NCBI RefSeq assembly: GCF_016742955.1
Contig: NZ_JABBYC010000028.1
Coordinates: 1 to 59,973 of the forward strand
Direction of reading: 5' to 3'
DNA length: 59,973 nucleotides
Source of the DNA: Myceligenerans indicum
GTDB lineage: Bacteria; Actinomycetota; Actinomycetes; Actinomycetales; Cellulomonadaceae
Below are positions 52,901 to 59,973 of this stretch, in pieces; within the stretch, counting starts at the first letter, position 1; each line of letters begins with the position of its first letter. The translations under genes and the position numbers were made by a program. The notes beneath the pieces are model-generated. The model made no database searches, had not been told where the DNA came from, and worked only from the letters and a program-made list of their open reading frames with translations.

Positions 52901-55900
52901 GTACGGGTGCCGCGGCGGGTACGGGCGCCGCGGCGGCGGGCTCTGCGGGGCTCGTGGAATCCCCGGCCCGGTGCTCCGGCGCGGCCACGTGGCCGGCGCC
53001 GGCGTCCTGGTCCGCGTCCCACCAGCCGTGCAGCGCGACCGAACGGGAGTCCCAGATCGGCGCCTCCTCCCGGCCCGCGGGAACGGCCGCCACCGTGCCT
53101 GCCGTCGTGCCTGCCGTCGTGCCTGCCACCGAGTGCGGCATCGTGTGCGGCATCGTGTCCGCCGGCGCGCCGGCCGCCGCTTCCGGCGTCGTACCTGCCG
53201 CCATGCCGGAGGTCGTGCCCGGCGCCGTGCCCGCGGCCGGGACGGCGTCCGCGGCCTCGGCCTCGGCCGCGCCGTCCGGCAGTGCGGGCGGGTCGCCCTG
53301 ATGCCTGGCCAGCTCGCGCGCCACGGCGTCACGGATCGGTTCCACGGTGCCGACCGAGACGTCGCCGCGGCGTGCCGGCGTGCTCGGGGCGTACGGGCTG
53401 AGGTCCACGTCGATACCCTCCGTGACGAGGAAGGCGAGGAACGCCGCCCAGGTCTTCGTCAGTGGTGCGCCACGACGGTCAGGGGCCGCCGTGACGAGGT
53501 CGGTGGTGCTGTCCGCGGCCCAGCGCGCGCAGGTGCCTCCCGGGCCCGCCTCGACGAGCAGGTCCGCGTGGTCGCTCGCCGCGCGCACGAGCCGGGGGAA
53601 GTCGACGGGCTCGATGACCGAGCGGGCGATCTGCCCGGCCAGGACCTCGGACCCGGCCCCGTGGGGGACCGGCACGGCGCTGACCGAGTCGAGCGCGGCG
53701 GCCGACGCCCCCGGACCGACCGGGAAGTGGTGCAGCGCCTCGAGCTCCTCGGACCAGTGCTCCGCGGGCGGGGCGTGCAGCGGGGAGACCACCGGGGACG
53801 GCGCCCAGCGGAAGCCGGTGCGCTCCAGCAGCTGGGCCACCTCGCCGGGCGCCCCGGCCACGACGCACTCGGCCGGGGTGTTGCGGTGGGTGACGAAGAC
53901 GCGGTCGTAGGACTCGACCGCCTCCGCGACGTCGTCGGCCGGCGCGAGGACGACCACGGCACGCCAGACCTCCTCACGTGCGGCCGTCTCGTCGATCCCG
54001 AAGAGCCGTCGCACGGTGTCCAGCCGCCCGGCGAGCTCGTCCTGGAACACCGGTGAGGTGGCGATCCGGTCGAGGCTCCGCCCGGCGCGGTCCCACATCC
54101 CCGTGGCGAAGAGCATGGACGACGTCCCCAGCGAGTAGCCGATGGTCGCGGTGGGCTCGATGCCGAGCAGCTCGCGGTACAGGTCCGTGTAGACGAGGGC
54201 GAACGTGGTGCCCACCCCGAGCATGAACGGGACGTCGCCGACGAGCTCCTGCTCGTAGCCCAGGAGCTCGGCCGGCCCCGAGGCGACGTCCGGACCCGGG
54301 TAGAGCCGCAGGAGGTCGAGGTGTTCCGCGCCGCTGCCGAGCTCACGCTCGAGCAGGTCCAGCGCCGTCGGGACCGCCCGCAGGAGCTCGCTGCCGAAAC
54401 CGGGGTACGCGGTGAACGCTCCCGGGTAGGCGAACGCCACCCGGGGCCGCTCCGTCACCTCCCGGCGCGCGTAGCGCGAGCCGGCCGGTGACACCCAGCG
54501 CTCCCCCGCGCCCGACCGGACGCCGTCGGCCGCGCGCCGTGCCTCACGAGCCAGTCCGGCCGCGTCCCGTGCGACCAGGACGACCCGCTCGGGACCCGGC
54601 GCCTGCTCGACGCCGTCACTCACCCCGTGGTCGGCGATCTTCCCGAGCCGCGCGACGAGGGCGTCACGGTCGGGGGCGTCGACCCGGACCAGCCGTGGCC
54701 CGTCCGCCGCCGCCCACGCCGCGGCGGCGTCGACGGGGCGGCGCGTCTCCGGCTCGGCGAGCCGCAGGCTGCCTCGCGTGCCACGATGCCCCATGATCTC
54801 CAGGGCGCCACGGCGGGGAGTCTCCCCGTGGGGCAGCCAGGGCGAGCCGGCCGCGGCCGCGGAGCCCGTCGACGCCGGCAGCGTCCGGAAGACCGGGGAT
54901 GCGGGCAGCACCCGGTGGTGCAGGGCCAGCACCATGCGCAACAGCATCAGCGCACCGGCGGCGTTCCCGGCATCGCCCCAGTCCTCCCGCGTCGCGCAGA
55001 CCACCGGCGCGTGCGTCCCGTCGTCCGTGCTCCGGGACATCTGCCGCAGCAGGTCCTGGCGGCCGGCCGGCGTGGGCGCGTGCAGGTCGACGCAGTCGGG
55101 CGCGGGCAGGTCCGGCTCGAGCCCGGGCGTCCCCGCCGACTCGATCACCGCATAGGTGCCGCGCTCGCCGTCGCCGCGGGTGAGCACGAACGCCGCCGCA
55201 CCGTCCAGCGGTGCGTCCGACGCGTCCGGGAGCAGCGACCGCTCCACCGTGGCCGCACGGCCCACGGCCGCCACGACCACCGCGTCGATGGTGGGGTCGC
55301 CGAGCAGCAGCTGGGCCGTCTCGACCGCGCGGACCGCACCGAGCGGCCCGGCGGACAGCGTGAAGGACGGACCGGTGAGGTCGGCGAGGGAGCTGATGCG
55401 TGCGGCGGCGATGCTCCCGATGAAGCTCAGCACCTCGTTCGCCTGCAACGGCGTGTGCAGCGCGTCCCGCAGGACGCCGCAGATCCGGTCGGCCTCCGCC
55501 TCGGTCAGCTCGCCGAGGATCTCGGGGACGAGCTCGTCGACCCGCAGCCGCGCGAGGTGCTCGTGGGCGCGCGGGTCGAGGTCGAGGGCGACGACGACGG
55601 CGATGCGCCGGCGCGGGCGCTCGGGCAGCGCCGCGTCGGCCATCGCCTCCCGGACCGCGTGCCAGAGCGCCTGCGGCAGCGGGTTCATGTTCGTCGCGTC
55701 CCGGGGCGGGATGCGGTCCGGGATCGGGTCGACCGGGACGGGGCCGAGCTCGGCACCGTCGGCCGGCACGCCGCCGAGCCGGAAGGCTCCGGAGCCCGGC
55801 CGGACCGGGCGCGTGCCGCTCCACTCGGCGGCTCGCAGCTCGGGCACGCCGGCCCCGCCGGCCAGGTAGGCCCCCACCCCGGCGACGTGGGCGGGCACGG

Positions 55901-57245
55901 GCCCGGACACGTCGCCGGACGTCGGGGCCACCTCGGCGCGCGGCTCCGTGGCCGTGTCGGCCGAGACGACCACGTGCGCGTTGGCGCCGCCGAAGCCGAA
56001 GGCCGAGACGGCCCCGCGCCGGCCGGAGTCGCTCTGCGGCCAGGGGGTCCGCTCGCGCACCACCCGGCCGTGCAGCCACGGTGCGTCCGGTTCGGCGCCG
56101 ACGGTCGGCGGGATGGTGCCCTCCCGCAGCGCGAGCACCACCTTGATCAGGCTCGTGACGCCGGCCGCGGTGAGCAGGTGCCCGATGTTGCCCTTCACCG
56201 AGCCGAGCAACGGCATGCGGTCGCCGAAGTACCCGCCGAGCGAGGCGAGCTCCGCGCGATCTCCCAGGGGCGTCCCGGTCGCGTGACACTCCACGTAGTC
56301 GATCTGCGCGGCGTCCAGGGCCTGGCCGCCGTAGGCGAGCTCGTAGCACTCCCGCTGCCCCTCGGCCGCGGGCGACAACGGATGATGCCCGGCCCCGTCG
56401 TTGCTGAGCGAGACCGCGTCGACGACGGCGAGGATCTCGTCGCCGTCGCGCCGGGCGTCCTCCAGCCTGCGCAGCACCACGACGGCGGCGCCCTCACCGG
56501 TGGTGATCCCGGTGGTGCCCTCGCGGAACGGCGCGGACCGCCCCGTCCCGTAGGCCCCGAGGTCGGAGAACGACAGGTGCATCAGCGACAGTTCCGGGGC
56601 GCACACCGCACCCGCCACCATCGTGTCGGCGCGCCCGTCGGCGAGCGCGTCGCACGCCAGACGCAGCGCGTACAGGCCCGAGGCGCAGGCGGCGTCGAGC
56701 ACGAGGCGGGGGCCGCCGAGCCCGAGGGCGTCGCCGACGGTGTCCGCCACCACGCCGGCGACGTCGACCTGGCCGGCGTCCACGCGGCCGGGGCCGGCCC
56801 CCGGCCTCCCGGCCGGGAGCCCGGTCCCGGACGCCACGGCACCGGCACGCACCTCTTCGGCCACGAGCCCGAGCGATACGGCGGCGGAACGTTCGGTCGG
56901 GAACGTGTAGCAGCCGAGGAAGAGCCCCGTGCGGTCCGGATCGGTCCCGGACCCCGTGACGCCGGCGAGCGCCCGCCGGGTGACGAGCGTCGACCAGCAG
57001 CAGGCGTCGTCCGCGTCCTCGTCCAGGCCCGCCGCGGAGCGGGCCTGGGCTCGCGCGGCGGCGGTGAGGAACCCGCCGCGGCTCGAGCTGATCGGGTGCG
57101 CGGCGTCCGCGCGACCGTGTGCGAGGCGCTCGTCGTCGGCGCTGCGGGCGTCGCTTCCGCCGAGGAGGAGGTCCCAGTACTCGTCCACCCCGTCGGCGCC
57201 GGGCAGCAGGCAGTCCATCGCAACGATGGCGATACGCGTGTTCAT
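49992..57245 (-). CDS. pfaC: PfaC-like synthase: KS-CLF-AT-four hot-dog domains
   Basis: Multidomain synthase subunit of 2417 residues. KS (~1-440) has the active Cys in LVLDAACASGLYALRLA (~185) plus VECHATGTPLGDRAEL and GSVKGNIGHLLTAAGV. A chain-length-factor domain (~520-830) has no Cys at the equivalent site (LTGPSFTLSAGPLGAVRAVE). An acyltransferase (~925-1250) has the nucleophile in TIGYSLGTSSMLFA. A long Ala/Pro-rich linker follows. Four hot-dog dehydratase-type domains start near 1625, 1868, 2049 and 2263. The second and fourth carry FabA-like HF-x2-DPV-x-(A/P)G-SL sites (WYFTCHFPDDPVLAGSLV, WYFTRHFHRDPVQPGSL). The first and third have degenerate sites. The order recalls myxobacterial Pfa3. 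It overlaps pfaA and pfaD. Confidence 0.92.
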   Translation of the reverse strand: MNTRIAIVAMDCLLPGADGVDEYWDLLLGGSDARSADDERLAHGRADAAHPISSSRGGFLTAAARAQARSAAGLDEDADDACCWSTLVTRRALAGVTGSGTDPDRTGLFLGCYTFPTERSAAVSLGLVAEEVRAGAVASGTGLPAGRPGAGPGRVDAGQVDVAGVVADTVGDALGLGGPRLVLDAACASGLYALRLACDALADGRADTMVAGAVCAPELSLMHLSFSDLGAYGTGRSAPFREGTTGITTGEGAAVVVLRRLEDARRDGDEILAVVDAVSLSNDGAGHHPLSPAAEGQRECYELAYGGQALDAAQIDYVECHATGTPLGDRAELASLGGYFGDRMPLLGSVKGNIGHLLTAAGVTSLIKVVLALREGTIPPTVGAEPDAPWLHGRVVRERTPWPQSDSGRRGAVSAFGFGGANAHVVVSADTATEPRAEVAPTSGDVSGPVPAHVAGVGAYLAGGAGVPELRAAEWSGTRPVRPGSGAFRLGGVPADGAELGPVPVDPIPDRIPPRDATNMNPLPQALWHAVREAMADAALPERPRRRIAVVVALDLDPRAHEHLARLRVDELVPEILGELTEAEADRICGVLRDALHTPLQANEVLSFIGSIAAARISSLADLTGPSFTLSAGPLGAVRAVETAQLLLGDPTIDAVVVAAVGRAATVERSLLPDASDAPLDGAAAFVLTRGDGERGTYAVIESAGTPGLEPDLPAPDCVDLHAPTPAGRQDLLRQMSRSTDDGTHAPVVCATREDWGDAGNAAGALMLLRMVLALHHRVLPASPVFRTLPASTGSAAAAGSPWLPHGETPRRGALEIMGHRGTRGSLRLAEPETRRPVDAAAAWAAADGPRLVRVDAPDRDALVARLGKIADHGVSDGVEQAPGPERVVLVARDAAGLAREARRAADGVRSGAGERWVSPAGSRYARREVTERPRVAFAYPGAFTAYPGFGSELLRAVPTALDLLERELGSGAEHLDLLRLYPGPDVASGPAELLGYEQELVGDVPFMLGVGTTFALVYTDLYRELLGIEPTATIGYSLGTSSMLFATGMWDRAGRSLDRIATSPVFQDELAGRLDTVRRLFGIDETAAREEVWRAVVVLAPADDVAEAVESYDRVFVTHRNTPAECVVAGAPGEVAQLLERTGFRWAPSPVVSPLHAPPAEHWSEELEALHHFPVGPGASAAALDSVSAVPVPHGAGSEVLAGQIARSVIEPVDFPRLVRAASDHADLLVEAGPGGTCARWAADSTTDLVTAAPDRRGAPLTKTWAAFLAFLVTEGIDVDLSPYAPSTPARRGDVSVGTVEPIRDAVARELARHQGDPPALPDGAAEAEAADAVPAAGTAPGTTSGMAAGTTPEAAAGAPADTMPHTMPHSVAGTTAGTTAGTVAAVPAGREEAPIWDSRSVALHGWWDADQDAGAGHVAAPEHRAGDSTSPAEPAAAAPVPAAAPVPAAAPVPAAAAPAPEPLTPVAPAPVPAAAGPAGSTNGRSAATAVAEHTAPATTSAGHDPAGELVAPARQSAVATDEPVLRSGSLHEIVAWARERLAAQMLDAQHVALHAQHRHLADAARCLTGQAADEAGHPAAAPHPGAEHTTAVPAPGAASSPASHDVPRREDVVLDTRDLLEFATGSVARAFGPQYAALDELPVRVRLPGPPYHFVTRVTEIEGERGRFERSSITTEYDVPEDAWFSVDGGVPPAVTIEAGQADLLLVAWLGIDFENQGERAYRLLDSTLVFHGDLPSVGQTLRYEIVIDRFVRNGPTTLFYFRYQCFADDELILELTHATAGFFSEAELSSPLGILTGRPPQQAPATGPDRPWVKPVALTEHHELGEKDLALLAEGRVADVFGPEHGQPEGVNTALRLPDERLRMIHGVRIEPGGGSRRLGRVTASTRLQPDAWYFTCHFPDDPVLAGSLVAEGAVQVLQVLLLHHGFHLVLPDARFQTVRGLETEVNVRGQIVPGDAELQYELDIHEFTLLPRPTVVADVLVRRDGHPVVRMRNFGVQIREKAGTPSRPGPGGRSPFLGRVSSRGVPTVVNELQLEHAAMGDLGEAMGPEFDVYAGRRAPHIPNRDFKFVDRVESVTGERGKLVPGIEMVTEYDAHADSWYYRENPAGVMPHAVLLESSLQSAILLGYYQGATLGQPDVEFAIRNLDGTAEIVGPQPEPGAVIRQTSKLLFSSAVEGNVLQKFAYELDAGHGVFYRGESVFGYFSKAALESQVGLDGGEHIPPASIGPDTPEADLVLDEQGIDERFRARGDRLALPGGRLALLHELRVFRAGGAKGLGSVWARRVVSEDDWYFTRHFHRDPVQPGSLGIEAMLQALQALAVELGLADGIADPRPEPAAAVPTTWTYRGQVLRSDPECSVEMEIVRVERDATGVTVVADGSLWKQELRIYAVEGLALRIGAGAPAQDRPGQEDVR

Positions 57246-59927
57246 CCGTCCGCCTTCCCCGGGTTCGCCCCGCCGCTGTCGGGCCGGGCCGTGAGCCGTA
57301 GTCCGTCGATCTCGGCGAAGACCCGCCAGGGGCCGCCCGCCTCACGGGTCGCGCCCACGGCGCGTACCCGCAGTCCGCCGTCGGCCGCCACCAGCCGGTC
57401 GACGCGTACCGCCACCTCGGCGCCCTCGGCGACCTGCCCGAAGCAGCGCACCGCGTCGGCCGCGGACGGCAGCGTCATCTCGCCGTCGCCGACGGCCGCC
57501 GCCACCAGCGCCGCCTGCAGCACCACGTCGAGCGCCACCGGGTCGAGCGCTGCCGTCGTCGCGGCCCGCGGTCCGGGCAGGCTCGGGCGGTGGCCCGTGA
57601 CGACGATCTCGCCGTCCCCGAGGTGGATGCCCTCGATCCCGTTCAGCGTGGCGCCATGGAACAGCGGCCCCGGACCGTCGAGCGGCTTCGCGTCCGCGCC
57701 GAACGCCTCGGGCAGCGGGGCGGACACCGGCACGGGTGCTCCGGGCCGGACGGTCGCGAGGAAGCGCGGGCGCGGGGCGCCGCCCGGTCCGTCGCCCAGG
57801 CTCGCGACCCGGACGCGCAGGTCACCGGTCGGCTCCGGGTCGAGCGCGACGGTCCAGCCCAGGTCACGGTCGTCCTCGGAGATGCCCGCGGCCACGCGCA
57901 GGTCGAGCAGTTCGCAGGCGTCGGAGCCGGTGTGCCGCTCGACGGCGCCGAGCAGCAGCCCGGCGGCGACGGCGGTGGGCAGCGTGCGGCGTCCGCCGAT
58001 CCTGTGCTCGGCCACCATCTCGGAGTCCATCAGCGTCGCGACCGGAGCCGAGGCCGCGAAGGCGCGGGGGCCGTGCCCGGCCTCGCTGAGCGGCTGCAGC
58101 GGCCCGAGCAGGACCTGCTGCTGTCCGGCGCGCCGCGCGTCGAACTGCTCCCGGAACAGGGCGGCGCCCTGGTCCTGCCCGACGAGGGGGTAGCCGCGCG
58201 CGGCGAACATCTCGCGCAGCCCGTCGGAGACCATTCCCCCGTCCCAGGCGCCCCAGTCGATGGCGACGGCCTGCGCCCCGGGCACGGCGTCGGCGAAGGC
58301 CTCGGCCCACCGGTCGAGGACGGTGTTGGCGGCCGCGTAGTCCGACTGGCCCCGGTTGCCGAACAGCCCTGCCACGGACGCGAAGAGCACGAGGTGGCGC
58401 AACCGGGCGGGGTCGGGCAGCGCCGCCAGCAGGTGCTCCAGGCCGGCGAGCTTGGTCGCGATGACGCCTCGGGCCTGCTCGACGGTCTTGTCGACGACGA
58501 GCTTGTCCGCGAGCGCGCCGGCCCCGTGCACGATGGCGGCGGTGGTCGCGGCCCATGGTTCGAGGGCGGTCCGCGTGGCGTCGGCATCGGTGAGGTCCAC
58601 GGCGACGTAGCGCGCGCGAGCCCCGAGACGGCCGACGGCCGCGACTCCCTCCCGGATCTCCCGCGCGGCGAGCACCTGCCGCGCGAGCCTGGCCACCTCC
58701 TGCGGCTTCGGCGTGGCGCCCTGGGCACGCAGGTGAGCGGTGGCCGCGCCGCGCAGTGCCGGCTCGTCCTCCGCCTCGCGCGCCCACTCGGGCTCGTCCA
58801 CGAGTTCGCTGCGGCCCAGCAGGACGTACTCGGGCGCGGGGTTGCGCTCGGCGAGCGCCTGGACGCAGCGGGCGGTGATGCCGCGTGCCCCGCCGCTGAC
58901 GAGCACGGTGTCCGTGTCGGTGAGCTGGTCCCAGGTGGCGCGGTCGCCGCTGGTTCCGACCGTGTTCTCGGGCGCGGCGCGGGGAACGAGCCGGCCGTCG
59001 TCGTCGAGCACGACCGTGTCGAGTCCGTCGGCCGGGTCGTCGAACTCCGCGACGACCCGCTCGGCCTGCGCCGGACCCTGCTCGGCGTCGACCAGCACGG
59101 CGCGCGCCCGCACGGCGGGGTGCTCGATGCGCAGCGTGCGCACGATGCCGGTCAGGCCGGCCGGTGCGAGGCCACCTGCCGCGAAGGGCTCCCGGGTGTC
59201 GACGGCGCCGACGGCCAGGATGCGGGGGGTGTGCTCGGGGTCGTCCCCGGCGGTCCGGACGGTCCGGCCGATGCGAACCAGCGCTGCGGCGAGGGCCTCC
59301 GCGGCGTTGTCGGCGGGTTCCAGGACGAGGATCAGGTCGGCGTCGTCGGCCTGGTCGTCGGCGACGACGTCGTGACCCGCCGCCGTGAGCGCGGCGGCGA
59401 CCGCCTCGGTCAGGGGGCCGGGGGTCCCGGCGACCGTGACGCGCCGGATCTCCCGTTCGAGGGGGATGTCGGCGGGTGCGATGCGGACCCGCCGGACCGG
59501 TGCCCGGCCGACGCGTATCGCAGACTCCTCGTCGTCGGCGGACGTCTTGGCGGCGCTCGGCGAGGGCGAGGACTCGCGCCCGCTGGACCGCTGCTGCAGC
59601 GCCTCGACCAGGTGCCCGAGCGTGCGCAGCTCGGCGACCTCCTCGGGGGAGAACGGTGCCTGGCCGGGGAACTTCTCACCGAGGGTGCCGAGGATCTCGA
59701 CGCGCTTGATCGAGTCGATCCCGAGGTCCGCCTCGATGCCCATGTCCAGCTCCAGGATGTCGGCCCCGTAGCCGGTCTTGTCGGCCACGACCGCGAAGAC
59801 GAGCGCCTCCACGTCCTGCGGCGGTTCGTCCGCCGCGGGTGCGGCGGGAGCGGGTGCGGCGGGAGCGGGCGCGGGTGCGGCGGCAGCAGGCGCGGCAGCC
59901 GGTGCGGCGGGCGCCGGGGCCACGGGG
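57242..59927 (-). CDS. pfaA: PfaA-like synthase, C-terminal part (ACP-KR-DH), truncated by the contig end
   Basis: The last ~894 codons of a PfaA-like subunit. An Ala/Pro-rich linker leads to one ACP with the PUFA-type site LGIDSIKRVEILGTLGEKFP (pantetheinyl Ser). A ketoreductase follows with VSGGARGITARCVQAL, the catalytic Ser region LFASVAGLFGN and the Tyr in RGQSDYAAANTVLDRWAEAF. A C-terminal dehydratase-like double hot-dog region (EHRIGGRRTLPTAVAAGLLL and after) completes it. The expected KS, MAT and further tandem ACPs lie beyond the adapter at 59928. The stop overlaps the PfaC-like start (ATGA). Tandem ACPs with near-identical linkers may explain why the assembly ends here. Confidence 0.92.
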
Positions 59928-59973
59928 CTGTCTCTTATACACATCTCCGAGCCCACGAGACGGAGCTACATCT
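59928..59973. other. Illumina Nextera i7 adapter (artefact)
   Basis: Mosaic end at 59928-59946, read-2 adapter at 59947-59961, index GGAGCTAC at 59962-59969 (recalled as N718) and the first bases of the P7 arm. Non-genomic. The peptide MGSEMCIRD that opens the last frame is translated adapter. Confidence 0.97.

Noticed and set aside
49992..59927. Modular antibiotic type I PKS or enediyne PKS
   Set aside because: A PfaD reductase, a KS-CLF pair, FabA-type dehydratases and the GIDSIKRVEIL ACP motif fit a PUFA-type synthase. No thioesterase or enediyne accessory genes are present.

Overview
This is a high-GC actinobacterial contig. The content points to the Micrococcales and probably to the Promicromonosporaceae (Cellulosimicrobium/Isoptericola type). 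The pointers are a split dcw cluster of actinobacterial type, a secreted xyloglucanase, an SAV_6107-type HEPN protein, DUF3040, HelR, and a MurE whose DAP-specificity motif is replaced in a way that suits a lysine-type peptidoglycan. That genus-level placement is inference. Both ends (1-49 and 59928-59973) are Illumina Nextera adapter sequence, so the contig ends are artificial and cut through murD on the left and a pfaA-like synthase gene on the right.

Layout. (1) 50-4492, minus strand: murE-murF-mraY-murD. (2) 4557-13909: an MFS gene (minus), then a GH74-CBM2 xyloglucanase and mraZ-rsmH-ftsL-ftsI (plus). The two halves of the dcw cluster point away from each other. Inverting about 4.5-13.95 kb restores the usual ftsI-murE junction. 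(3) 13999-19417: a damaged mobile region with a complete IS630 element, a DUF4143 ATPase remnant, an IS110 element, and an Rhs/polymorphic-toxin gene reduced to its N-terminus joined out of frame to its toxin tip, followed by an intact putative immunity gene. (4) 19662-24473: a moxR-DUF58-transglutaminase operon. (5) 24737-36884: DUF3040, dinB, HEPN, a spermidine-synthase-like protein, Csp, PAC2, a receiver-PP2C/histidine kinase/response regulator operon, helR and serA. (6) 36961-41165: dipZ, a fasciclin lipoprotein and a sigK-rskA operon. All three transcription units carry the same promoter, CCATCC-N15-CCGAAC, so they form a compact SigK-type regulon. (7) 41287-42741: a DHA2 drug exporter whose start codon sits at the centre of a 62-bp near-perfect palindrome. 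(8) 42810-59927, minus strand: a PUFA-synthase-like ('secondary lipid') cluster, pfaA (partial)-pfaC-pfaD-ACAD-ACAD-PPTase-FAD oxidoreductase. All but the last gene pair overlap, and the last is separated by only 2 nt.

The most interesting candidate system is region 8. It is an iterative fatty-acid/polyketide synthase with a PfaC-like subunit arranged KS-CLF-AT followed by four hot-dog domains, plus a PfaD enoyl reductase and its own phosphopantetheinyl transferase. Linked to these are two divergent acyl-CoA dehydrogenase-like proteins and a flavin amine-oxidase-like protein, which are not part of the standard PUFA set. The product cannot be read from the sequence.
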